Both the position numbers and the translations under genes were made by a program. DNA of 64,000 nt from Whalleya microplaca (taxonomy: Eukaryota; Ascomycota; Sordariomycetes; Xylariales; Xylariaceae). Every line of letters begins with the position of its first letter. The stretch's first letter is position 1. This document shows positions 47,726 through 57,614 of the stretch, in pieces. The stretch covers positions 124,001 to 188,000 of the forward strand of contig MU385710.1 in assembly GCA_022497155.1 (NCBI GenBank), written 5' to 3'. Below the pieces are notes generated by a model. It was not told where the DNA came from, searched no databases, and worked only from the letters and a program-made list of their open reading frames with translations.

Positions 47726-48847
47726 TTAGTTCGGGGTAAGCTTCAAGAGCCGGCCGCTAGGACCATCCTCGACCACCCAGATGGCGCCGTCCTTGGCCTC
47801 TCGGATACCGCGCATGCGCTTACCCATTGAGATGCGCTGAGCCTCCGCCGCCGTGTCACCAGTGATGGTCGCGCGCACAAGTCCTTGTGCGCCGAGACTG
47901 CTGATGATGGCATTGCCCGTCCAGCTGGGAAACAGGTCGCCCTTGTAGATGATCAAGCCGGCCGGGGAGATGACGGGGACCCAGAAGGCTTTGGGCGGCT
48001 CGATATCGGGGCGCGTGCTGTGCGCGGGGATCGTCCGGCCGTCGTAATGGCGGCCCTCGGACACCTCCGGCCAGCCGTAGTTGGCGCCCTCCACGATCAG
48101 GTTGAGCTCATCGCCGCCCATGGGCCCCATCTCGACCTCCCAGAGACGCCCCTCGGCGTCCCAGTCGATGCCCAGTGGGTTGCGGTGGCCCAGCGACCAG
48201 ATCTGCGCCTGGACTTCGCCTTCGCTAGCGAACGGGTTGCCCTCGAAGGCGGTGCCGTTGTCGTACAGCTTGATCACCTTGCCGAGGTTGCTGGTCATGG
48301 ACTGGGCCGGGGTCATCTGGTTGATCTCGCCGGACGAGATCCACAGAGCGCCGTCGGAGCCGAAGAGCAGGCGACAGGCGAACTGCAGTCCGCCCGAGGC
48401 CTTCTGCGAGTGGCGCCAGATGACCTCGAGGTCGGACAGCGTGCCGCCGCCGTTGGTGTCCAGCGTCAGTGTGGCCCGCGCGACTGCGCCACCCGCCCCG
48501 CCAGTGCCGCTTTCGGCGTAGCTGAGATACACAATATTGTTCTCGGCGTATTCGGGGTGCAAGGCGACATCGTGGAGACCGCCTTGACCGCCGTAGGCGA
48601 CGGTGGGCACACCAGTGATGGTGCCCGCGGTCTTGGTGGTCGGGTCGACGAGACGCAGGTTGCCTCGTCTCTCGGTGACGAGGACGCGGTCATCGGGCAG
48701 GAAGGCGATCGCCCATGGCTCGGCATGGGTGGTGATGGCTGTCGACACAAACGGCTGCTGGCGAGTGTCCAGCTGTTGCGATGGGACAGCCAAAGCACCG
48801 GCCACCAATGCCAGAGCGTAGGTGACAGAAAGTCCGAGATGCATCAT
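47726..48847 (-). CDS. Secreted PQQ-dependent-type sugar dehydrogenase (soluble glucose dehydrogenase/YliI-like beta-propeller)
   Basis: Single-exon 373-residue protein. The N-terminus MMHLGLSVTYALALVAGALA is a signal peptide, predicting secretion. Propeller marks of the soluble PQQ glucose/sorbosone dehydrogenase family are present: EPWAIAFLPDDRVLVTERRG near the start, GGLHDVALHPEY with the expected catalytic His, LFGSDGALWISSGE, IWSLGHRNPLGIDWD with the conserved Arg, GGDELNLIVEGANYGWPEVS and PVISPAGLIIYKGDLFPSW. In EMGPMGGDEL a Met stands where relatives usually have His. It should oxidise a sugar or sugar-derived alcohol outside the cell, if PQQ or another acceptor is available. It has no intron and high GC; a bacterial origin by transfer is possible but unproven. 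Its neighbours are the large ipa-like protein and a transporter relic. Confidence 0.87.
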   Translation of the reverse strand: MMHLGLSVTYALALVAGALAVPSQQLDTRQQPFVSTAITTHAEPWAIAFLPDDRVLVTERRGNLRLVDPTTKTAGTITGVPTVAYGGQGGLHDVALHPEYAENNIVYLSYAESGTGGAGGAVARATLTLDTNGGGTLSDLEVIWRHSQKASGGLQFACRLLFGSDGALWISSGEINQMTPAQSMTSNLGKVIKLYDNGTAFEGNPFASEGEVQAQIWSLGHRNPLGIDWDAEGRLWEVEMGPMGGDELNLIVEGANYGWPEVSEGRHYDGRTIPAHSTRPDIEPPKAFWVPVISPAGLIIYKGDLFPSWTGNAIISSLGAQGLVRATITGDTAAEAQRISMGKRMRGIREAKDGAIWVVEDGPSGRLLKLTPN

Positions 48848-49380
48848 TTTCGGGGCGGCTTTTGCTTTTCAGTGTATTGTGTTCCTAGACGATCGAGGGT
48901 TAAGTGACTCAAATCGTATAGAAACTCTTAGGTTGTCTGTTCCCCCGGGGTAGGCAGACATATAAGAAACGGGAGGACTCGAGCAACCTCTTGTCCCTAT
49001 CGCCTGTCGCCTGTACCGTAAGTCTCCATAAGTCGACAGATTTAGCAAAAATCCGGCATGGCATTCCCACCCTAATCTAGCACGACCTTTTTTCTATTAC
49101 AATAACTACCGACGCCAAGACCGGGTTGTATGCTGTTATTAAACTCATCCTTTTTCTTCTTTATACCATGCGGGGGTTCTCGATCCGTCTCCGCTGCCTT
49201 AGGATATGTGATATCATAATATAACTGAATACTTCTTATATCATGCTATCATCTCGATTTCGCCGCCCGGAACATCCTCGATATGGCTTATAGATGTGAC
49301 TGCATGCATGCCCCAACGGCTAGATCTAGTTTAAACCAAAGTAAGCGCTCTGAGTCCATTGAGGCTCTTGTCTAGGACTT
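48848..49380. other. Promoter region of the sugar dehydrogenase and flank of the MFS relic
   Basis: About 530 bp without a gene. The part nearest 48847 is GC-richer and includes ACATATAAGAAACGGG at about 48958, a possible TATA-like element. The remainder is AT-rich. Confidence 0.45.
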
Positions 49381-49776
49381 ACGCTGGTCTGTCTTATCCA
49401 CCGCAATGGGACTGATCGCGTAAAAGGTTCCAATAGAGATGCCAATTTCAAGTCCGGAAACAACATTGCATCCATACTGGCCAGTCCACGTTTACTCAGT
49501 TGTTAGCAGCATTGACAAGAGAACAAAAGCTACAGTTTGTAGTGCCGCACCTATGATTAATGTATGTATGAAAGGTATCTGGAACTTTCCCGTCAAGACA
49601 TTAGGTATTACTATTCTAAATGGGAGCATCACATCATACTGTTACAACTATTCATTCCTGAATATCCCCGCAACCAACAACCATGTGACTAATGTGTTGC
49701 CAAGAATAATAAATGGCTTGGCGACGCCAAGGCTCCTTAGTAGCTTGGCCACCCTTCCTGGTAAAAAGGAGGCTAT
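49381..49776 (-). pseudogene. Relic of an MFS multidrug-type transporter (C-terminal half)
   Basis: One minus-strand frame of 132 codons reads as membrane segments of a 14-span MFS transporter: VAKLLRSLGVAKPFIILGNT, LPFRIVIPNVLTGKFQIPFI, LIIGAALQTVAFVLLSMLLT, TWTGQYGCNVVSGLEIGISI and GTFYAISPIAVDKTDQR. It is broken by stops at 49648-49650 (TAG), 49642-49644 (TAA) and 49492-49494 (TAA), all in the same frame with no frameshift. No splice model I tried removes them. Point-mutation decay with the frame preserved fits RIP or slow loss. The N-terminal half is not recognisable in the AT-rich DNA beyond 49776. Confidence 0.65.
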
Positions 49777-50462
49777 TCAGAACATATAAGACTTCAAGTC
49801 GCCGACCTTTAGATAGACTCTCTTTTAGCTAGCCAGCGATCAATATAAGTATTACCCTTCTACGCCTTCTGTTATATCAAATTAAGACCTGTGGTAACGG
49901 TTTCGTTACACATACCCGAGGAGCCGGGCCCCCGCTTGTATTGGTGTGGCTATGTTTACGAGTTGGTACCGCTGTGGTATCTCGATGACGGTAACGATGA
50001 GAGGTACTCCGGATATAGACCATCCATTACATCGCATCCCATGTTAATATCATGTTCTTCCAAGCATTTAAAGGGAAACAGATACTGATAGAAGAACATC
50101 CAGGACTCGTCGGTTGCTAAAGAATTAGTCTGAAATACAAATATCACCTACGAAATACCTGTTTGATCTATCTGTATTATAAATACAATCGTAGGTAGGC
50201 TGCGCCAGCAGCGAAAGGCTCGGGACGCAGGCCAACATGTTCGCATGTCTTGGCGAACGAAGGAGCCAAATAGGGGCCATGTACCCAGGTATCAAACAGA
50301 TACCCCGACACCAACATCACAGTGTCGCCAACTATATTTGTGACGCCATGCTAACGTGAAGCGCCTCATAGGATAAAATGTAGAACCTCCCTTTACGGAA
50401 TATGCCTGGCGCCCGTTGAATCACTTTCTCTCATAACAAACACCAACCCGAGAGGACTGATC
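49777..50462. other. AT-rich upstream region of the esterase gene
   Basis: No supported gene. It should contain the promoter of the plus-strand esterase at 50463. Open frames near 49891-50147 occur on both strands and look like noise. Confidence 0.5.
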
Positions 50463-51596
50463 ATGCCTGGATTATACACATACCAGCCAGGCAAGGCCTT
50501 TTACACGATTTTGTTCCTTCTGCGTCTCTTACTGCTTTTTCCATGGTTGCTTTTCTTGTTCCTATTTCCCTCCCAACGCCCTGACAGTGATTGGTCATAC
50601 CGCCAAGCTCTCGGTCGGACAGTAGTCTACTACGCTAGCCAGTACGCAGCTACAATTGAACTGAAGCCGCCGTTCAGTCTCAATCCGGGCAAGGAGAAAG
50701 GGCGTTTCGGTATAGTCGCACCGCTCAGCAGCTGTTTCTATCGCGATATTCTGAATTGTGATCCCGAGATCAAGCCTACCACCATTGGTGCTGTGTGGTA
50801 TCCGGAGCCCCTTACCCATTCCTCTCAGCACCACCCTGGCCGTCGCATCTTCATGCACTTACACGGCGGGGCCTACATTCTTGGAGGTGGTCGCAATGCT
50901 GATGCAGAATTCTCAACTTCACTACTTGTGCGATACTCTCCAGGATGCAAAGTCTTCTGTCCGGAATACCGCCTAGCCTCGTTTCCAGGTGGCCGGTTCC
51001 CAGCTGCCCTTCAAGATGCCGTCACGGCCTATGCTTACCTAGTCCACGAGCTCAATATACCGCCTTCGGACGTGATTTTATCTGGCGACTCAGCCGGTGC
51101 AAATCTTGCGCTCGCGTTGCTACGGTACATCAATAATCACGAAGACATACTCCCCGCGCCAGCAGCAATCCTTCTCTGGAGCCCGTGGACCGACATGACG
51201 GGAGAAGTCGAGGACGCAGCCAAAAGGCCAGCTGCAAAGGTTGACCACGTGGTGCCCGAACTAATAAGTTGGGCCTATCGGGAATTCCTGCCTGGAGCAG
51301 ATACCAAAGTTTCGCGAGATAACCCGTACATCTCAGCAAACAAAGGTGCACCGCTTGCAACTATACCCATGTGGGTGCAGTGGGGTAGCAATGAAGTCTT
51401 GGTTCAGGAAAATGAGACGTTCATACGCCTTCAAGCGAGCGGCAACGAGCAAGAGGATAAACGGAGGCTTAGGACCCATGTTATTCAACATGCGCCTCAT
51501 GATGTATTCACACTGGCTCCCTTTCTGGGCTGGAAGAAGGAAGCTGCCGTTGCAGCTGAAGATGCCATCCGCTTTCTAGATGGCACGAAGTTATGA
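50463..51596 (+). CDS. Membrane-anchored alpha/beta-hydrolase fold-3 esterase (HSL family)
   Basis: Carboxylester hydrolase of the hormone-sensitive-lipase family; 377 residues, one exon. A strongly hydrophobic segment (TILFLLRLLLLFPWLLFLFL) at residues about 15-35 is a signal anchor. The oxyanion-hole motif is HLHGGAYILGGG, the nucleophile elbow ILSGDSAGANLALAL, and the acid lies in WGSNEVLVQEN (Glu, as in several fungal members). The histidine is in QHAPHDVF. SPWTDMTG is the conserved strand after the elbow. The ATG at 50463 is the first in frame and leaves the anchor complete. Fungal relatives act on small acyl esters, and some sit in secondary-metabolite loci; substrate unknown here. Confidence 0.9.
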   Translation: MPGLYTYQPGKAFYTILFLLRLLLLFPWLLFLFLFPSQRPDSDWSYRQALGRTVVYYASQYAATIELKPPFSLNPGKEKGRFGIVAPLSSCFYRDILNCDPEIKPTTIGAVWYPEPLTHSSQHHPGRRIFMHLHGGAYILGGGRNADAEFSTSLLVRYSPGCKVFCPEYRLASFPGGRFPAALQDAVTAYAYLVHELNIPPSDVILSGDSAGANLALALLRYINNHEDILPAPAAILLWSPWTDMTGEVEDAAKRPAAKVDHVVPELISWAYREFLPGADTKVSRDNPYISANKGAPLATIPMWVQWGSNEVLVQENETFIRLQASGNEQEDKRRLRTHVIQHAPHDVFTLAPFLGWKKEAAVAAEDAIRFLDGTKL

Positions 51597-52080
51597 AAGA
51601 CCAACTCACTGCATTGTCTTGTCAAAGTCTCCCTGTCGAGCTCTACATACATGAACGATTATAACAATAATTTTAACCCCTTCCCTACAGAGTCCTTCTA
51701 TTACGTCGGTAATCGTCAAGATACTGCGCTCTGGGGAAGAGCTGAGTCCCGTCCCATACACAAAGCTCCCCACACGGAACAGCTGGTGGTGATGTAGCTA
51801 CTTCCCTGAGCAATGAAGTTTTCATTTGTACAGTGGCAAGTAACGTCTGTCGGAAGACAGTTGATCTAAATTAGTGTCAGCGTCGTCGATCCAGCATCTG
51901 TGCTCCGAATTCACTCGCAGCAAAAGGTGCCAACTGTTCCATGGCTACCATAGATCTGATGGCGGACCCCAGAGGCGTGTATAGGTTGACCCTTGATAGC
52001 CTTTAGTACAGGCAGGCTAACTACTAGTATACTGATATTTTGGAGGACAGGTATGCTCAACCATTCTACTCTATCCAACG
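51597..52080. other. Convergent 3' intergenic region
   Basis: About 480 bp between two genes ending toward each other. No coding likeness. Confidence 0.55.
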
Positions 52081-52941
52081 TTACCCATGGGCACTGCCTA
52101 CTATTGTAAATTCTGGCCCAGTGCATACGTTCCCATTAAACAAAGGCAAGGGGACAGAGGGCCCCATCACTGGGGAGTTGACTGTAATGTTTGCATCAGG
52201 CTCGAGGACAGTCCGTTCCCGACATTCCAGCTGTGGCAACTTGGCAGACCCAGTGGCATTGAACTCGACACTGATAACAATGAAGTTAGCAATGTCATAG
52301 TACACTTCCGACATCGAAAGTAATCTTAGGAGTAAAAGGTCTGTCCACTTGACGTACCAAGATACCCCATCTCGACCTCCATAATCGTCGCAATACAACG
52401 CTTGAGTCACCGAAAGGGTTCTCTCCATCGAATCAAGCTGGATCTTCGTCGACACGTTATGTCCATTTATCACCTGCCACTCTGGCTCAGGAGGTGCATC
52501 ACCCCATGGATTCCCTTTGCCCGTGGGATAGATGAACAACTGGCTGCCGCCGCAGACAAACCAATGCGGGCTTGCTGGGGGCGTACCCGACGGCCCGGCA
52601 TCATATTGAGACGGGTCCGTGATATTGGACAGCTTAATATCTGAGGTCTCCTCGATGCATTCGATGGTTAGGTCTTTTATGTCGGTGGAGGTGATGTTCA
52701 TCCGGACCATCGCTGCGCCACAGACGTTGGCTGGCGGAGGGACGCCGCCGGGGGTAGGGGGGTACGGCGACGGACCTACGCCGGGGACTAGGGTGTATTC
52801 AAAAGAGCCGGTACGCCATTCAAAGTTGGAAATGCGCCATGACGACGAGCGGGCTGAACGATGGAACTCATGCTGGATACGAGGAACCTGAACTGATAGT
52901 AGTGGGAATAGGAGACTAAGTAGTTCGTGTAGATCTATCAT
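52081..52941 (-). CDS. Small secreted hypothetical protein, 2 exons
   Basis: Not assigned to a named family. The N-terminus MIDLHELLSLLFPLLSVQV looks like a signal peptide, followed by a typical fungal secreted-protein start (SWRISNFEWRTGSFEYTL). Several Cys residues (VCGAAMV, IECIEE, FVCGGSQ, LYCDDYGG, QLECRER, NVCTGPEF) could pair as disulfides, and N-glycosylation sites NIT, NVS, NAT are present. An intron at 52271-52357 (GTACGT...TATCAG) gives exons 52358-52941 and 52081-52270 and a 257-residue protein reading DGVSCVEFNATG across the junction. The intron is 87 nt, a multiple of three, and lacks a stop, so an unspliced 286-residue form would also be open. It may be an effector-like or wall-associated protein (inference only). 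Confidence 0.65.
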   Translation of the reverse strand: MIDLHELLSLLFPLLSVQVPRIQHEFHRSARSSSWRISNFEWRTGSFEYTLVPGVGPSPYPPTPGGVPPPANVCGAAMVRMNITSTDIKDLTIECIEETSDIKLSNITDPSQYDAGPSGTPPASPHWFVCGGSQLFIYPTGKGNPWGDAPPEPEWQVINGHNVSTKIQLDSMERTLSVTQALYCDDYGGRDGVSWYVKWTDLLLLRLLSMSEVYYDIANFIVISVEFNATGSAKLPQLECRERTVLEPDANITVNSPVMGPSVPLPLFNGNVCTGPEFTIVGSAHG

Positions 52942-55480
52942 ATCTTATATGTCAGGAGAAAGCCACAACGCAGAAATAATTACATGAATATTCCTATTAT
53001 TGATGATCGCAGCTTTGACATGTCATTTGAAGCCGAAGTTATCCTAAAAGTGGAAGAGTCGATACCCCAACGGACAAGTGACTGCGAGAGTGCACTCAAT
53101 ATAGAGCCAGCAACCGTGCGTGCATATACTATCGTCAGATTGTGATTTGCGACCCAACTTTATGAGTAGACTCCAGTGAGTAACTGAATAGAATAGTTGA
53201 TGAGATGGAGTTTTAGCCGACATGTATCAACATATGTTTTACGAGAAAGCTAGAAGCCAGTGCATTATTTGGACATTAGCAACACGATTCAAGGTGACAT
53301 TACAATATATTGTAACCCACAGCTGCTACGGTATGCAATTACTGCGGGGGCGACGCTGCCGAAAGCCCGTCTATTCTAGTGGAATATGAAGATGAGGGGG
53401 AAAATATGAAAAAGCAAAGCTGTATATAGTATCCAATAGAAAACAGCATTTTCAAGCTTCGTTTCTTCTGAGACTATCGTTGAAGATCAACCCTATAGCC
53501 GGAATACTGTCACAGTGAGCTTGTAAGCTGACGCGTTCCAATTTACGTTGTTGACAGAGCCACGAACCCTACGACGTACCATTTCTTCTCTGTATCTTCC
53601 TGCCTCCAGCCCTTAGTGTTAATGATGTAGTTGTTGTGCCCCATGCAACCCAACCCCGCCACCCTAGCAATCGCTACATCTATGCGGTGACGCCAAGTCC
53701 AATATAAAGGTTAGCTTAGGGAACTCTTCCTGCACAACTCGGCTAATGTGTAACACAATAACATAAGAGAATTGCCTGATCAGGAAGCAATCATCAACGT
53801 GATAAAATATGTGTGACACGGATAAGCAAACATATAGTAACTATGTCTTGTGTAATAGATACAGATGCACCAATACCATATAGGGCTGAAGCACCCCAGT
53901 ATATAATATCTTTGAGTACAAGAGTAGAGAAATAATGGTTGAATAGTTTAGGTATGTATTAAGTTTCATAGTCTTCTGATTCTGTTTCCTCAGATGATAT
54001 AAACGGCGCTTCCTTACGTTTACATGAAATTTCTTAAATTTTCCTTAAACTTGTAGTTACTGGTTGCCCCTTCATATTTCATACTGCCTTTGATACATAA
54101 GGCTAGGGGGCAGGATATAAGGAATACTAGGAGACAAGGCACCATCCTCCGGCAGTACTAACTATTCCCATCAGCCTTAGCTTCAACGGCTGTGTAAGAT
54201 GTCAACCAGCAGGCTATATACGGGGAAAAATTTGCTATATTGTTAGATTCATTTTACCTTCCAATAGTTATAACCAATATCTTGTATTCATGTTTTTAAG
54301 TGACTTTGAGGCAAAATGCATAAAGGAATTTGCTACAGTTCCTACCGGCTTTCGGCACGTCAAACTACGTCAAAGGATATCTTAGGCACCTTCGACTGTG
54401 ACTAATCGTACTCGTTTCAAAGGTTGTTACACCAATCCAATAAAACGGACAACTTTGAAATTTATTAAAAGTAATCGTAATGCAGCCTATTGGCTGTGTG
54501 GAAGATTACTGTATGACATTTTAGTTCGCACAACGATAGCATACGCCTAAGTGATTCGTTTGACAAAGTACTTAATTCTAGTTATGCCATATTATCGTAC
54601 CATTCCCAAAGGCAAAAGACTTCAGAAGCTTATCCCTAGGTACAAAATAGGGTTATGGCCGTATATCGGAGGGCCTAATAGGTAACATATGATTTGCCGT
54701 GATCTAGGTTACCTAAACAAGGAAAACAAAAACTGTTAGGATCACCGAAGCTAATAAAGGTCCAGACTGTTGTGTACCATGAAGTGAGCAGACAAGGTAG
54801 CAAACAACATTGCTGTCGCATGGGGAACCTATCTTGAAGGTTACTTGGAATTATCCCTTTTCTATATAGGATAATAAAGACTAAATCGTGACATATGAGC
54901 ATAAACTTCAAAGGCTACCTGTCATGCACTCCTTTAAGCCATCTAAGACATTACTGAGCGTATAACGTGAGGGGTAATAAGGGGTCTACGAGATCCCCCA
55001 GCTTTAGGAAAGGCAGGATTCAGCTCTCTTCATTGCTAGTTAATTACTGATCTAATCTACTAGAAAACTGGGCTGTAAAACGTGTCACATTCTTTGAGTG
55101 TCACGGAAATTTTACAGCGGTATTCTAGAGTATCTTGATAGGGTACTATTATGCGGAAAAGGGGAAGGAAAGAAACCAGACGAGGCTTGCAAGAAACTAA
55201 TATAGTATATACACATAACAGATCAGAAACACTAGACGCACAATACTTCAGCAATTAGTCCAGTACAGGATAAATTAGGCAGGTATGGTACAAGGAAACT
55301 CGTAGTATTGTATATATATATATATATAGCAAGACCACCCACCACTTTTAATAGTTGAACCTCAAGTCCATCAAGTCTGATTAACCCTGTATTTGAACAT
55401 ATAAATACCATTGATGATACTTCCCCTAACTACTTTTCTTTGTAATAATTGTACTAGTAAACTTCTGAATCGACTACACC
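52942..55480. other. AT-rich gene-free tract before the P450
   Basis: About 2.5 kb with dense stops in all frames and no family likeness. A (TA) run lies at about 55313-55328. The TATA box of the P450 is at 55400-55407. Confidence 0.55.
55400..55407 (+). promoter_or_regulatory. TATA box of the P450 gene
   Basis: TATAAATA lies 74 bp before the ATG at 55481, with a CTTTTCTTT strip between them. Spacing is normal for a fungal core promoter with a short leader. Confidence 0.6.
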
Positions 55481-57614
55481 ATGTGGGTAGAAGCAGTCCT
55501 TAGCATGCTCCGTGTGTTCACTCAAAGTCTATCAGGAATTCTCCCTATCTTCCTTGCGTTGTTTGTTCTGTTGATGATGTGGACTTCGATTAATTCATTG
55601 AGAGTTCATTGGAAACGTCCTGTAAGTACCAGTCGTCCTAGCTGATGTCAAGACACTGACCTTAACCTCTTAGTCTAACATGACAGTCACTGGTCCAACA
55701 TTACGTTACGGCAAATGGTTGAGCACACTTAACTTTCTAGCCAGAGGAAGTGAAACAATCCTTAGCTCTTATCACAAGGTGAATCCACCTGCTGGCTGTA
55801 GAGTCTAGGTTTAATCGCTTACCTTAGCCTAGAGCAGCGATATTCTGTTTGCTGTCCCCTCTATTACAGAATACCAAGTCCTTGTATCCGGGTCTGAGCA
55901 AATCCAGCAGCTGGGTAAATGCCCAACCAGCATTTTGTCATTCGAGGCTGCAATGGCGGATGTAAGAATGAAGGGTTTCCTAGGAACTTCAATCTCCATA
56001 TCTAATGAAATAGATTGTGCATAGTAACAGCTGACTAGATATGCTGCAGCGATTGAACCACAAACAAATCATGCTCGGCTTTGAACATAACGACATAGAT
56101 CCCCACAACTCCGTTCCCATACATGCCCTCAAAGTCCTTTTGCGCACAAACCTCGACACTTTAACCACGGTGATCCAGCAAAGGATTAAAGAAGGCCTCG
56201 AGGAGCATCTCGGAAGCTCACCGCAATGTGGAGGTATGCTGTGGATGCTTCAATGCCATTCATGCTATTAACCGTCGGTAGAAACATGGACTGTCTCAAT
56301 ATTCTCTCTAGCCAAAGTTATAGCAGGGCGCGTCAACAATCAAATACTTTATGGCGATGATCTAGGTTAGCCAATTCAGGGTCGTCATTGGGCTCATACT
56401 AATCATACGACCCTGTCTCGCAGCAATGGACAAGGATTTCGAGAAAGCATCTTTGCGTTACGGTTGGGATGGCGCCATTACGATGGAGGTTTGTAGGCTA
56501 CTTCCAGGGTTCATTGTAACGTATGCGTTTCTCCTTACATACTTATGCATGTGTTGTTAACATACTCTCTAGAATCATCGGCCCGATACTCATGGCCTGG
56601 AGCGGCGCAATGAAGCGGGTAGGCTATCATGTGACGAAGCTCGTGAACAAACGATTGATGGCTCACTCAAGTGGGACTGGCGAACAATTTGTATGAGCCA
56701 TATGGACTAGATCTGTCAATTGGTTGACTGACCATGCATTGACGCATTCTCAGCTTGACTGTACTGAGTTTGTAATCCGTGCATCTCGCACCCAGAGGCA
56801 ACGATCCCCTGAACGACTGGTTCAACAAATGGTGGCACTTCAGTTTGCCTCAGCCCATCAGCTGCCTATGGTACAGTCTTTCACATCCCGTAAGACATGA
56901 CTCCATTGCTGATTACCCAGGCCCTTGCGTGGGCCATCACAATGCTCTACAAACATAGCGAATATGTCCAAATGCTTCGAAAAGAAATTTACGATGTTGA
57001 GCAGGAAGGACATTCATACCAGACCAAAGAGCTACGTCTTCTCGATAGCTTTCTTCGAGAATCCTCTAGACTAAACCCCCTCGACAGCTGTAAGCTCTCT
57101 TGCCTCTCCTATTAAAAGAAATACAATTGATGATGCTCTAGTATCCGTCCAGCGCAAAGCTCTAAAACCATTCACCTTTTCGAATGGCGCGCATGTTCCA
57201 GCTGGAAACCTAGTGGCTGTCCCCCAACAGGCAGTAATGAGTGATGCAAAATATTACGCTGACCCTGATGTTTTCGATGCTTTTCGATTTTACACTCCTA
57301 TAGAGTCTGTGGAGCCAACATTAAGGTACACGGATGTGAATTGGAAGTATCCGTTCTGGGGGTCGTTGTCTCATCCTTGGTGAAATCCTATATTCTTCTT
57401 GAATTAATTCGATACTAACACATAATACAGCCCCGGAAGATGGTACGCGTCAGACCTCATGAAGCATGTCATCGTGTACTTGTTGAAGAATTATGACGTC
57501 GAATTAGTAAATCCAGAAGCGTGCAAGTCGTTAAAATGGACAACGGCGATTGCTCCTAGTTTTGAGACCCGCATCAGGATGCAAATTCGTAAGGACGGAG
57601 GCTTGCCTAAGTAG
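55481..57614 (+). CDS. Cytochrome P450 monooxygenase, 11 exons
   Basis: Membrane-anchored haem monooxygenase. Exons are 55481-55621, 55674-55778, 55833-55974, 56039-56233, 56312-56365, 56424-56520, 56573-56690, 56754-56870, 56921-57089, 57142-57379 and 57431-57614; all phases match and give 519 residues, a normal length. The N-terminal anchor is GILPIFLALFVLLMMW. The C-helix area reads GFEHNDIDPHNSVPIHAL, the I-helix QFASAHQLPM, ExxR is Glu370-Ser-Ser-Arg373 (FLRESSRLNP), and the haem loop is YPFWGSLSHPCPGRW with Cys459. The Cys codon is split by intron 10 (TG|C). Intron 3 uses a weak donor (GTTTCC), chosen because a GTAAGA donor 13 nt earlier would break the frame. The architecture resembles the ent-kaurene-oxidase/pyr-type P450s of terpene and indole-diterpene loci, which is only a likeness. 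It lies in AT-rich DNA with a cupin gene 1.9 kb downstream. Confidence 0.85.

Noticed and set aside
47885..48907. 340-codon plus-strand open frame
   Set aside because: Antisense shadow of the sugar dehydrogenase, with no motif and biased composition.
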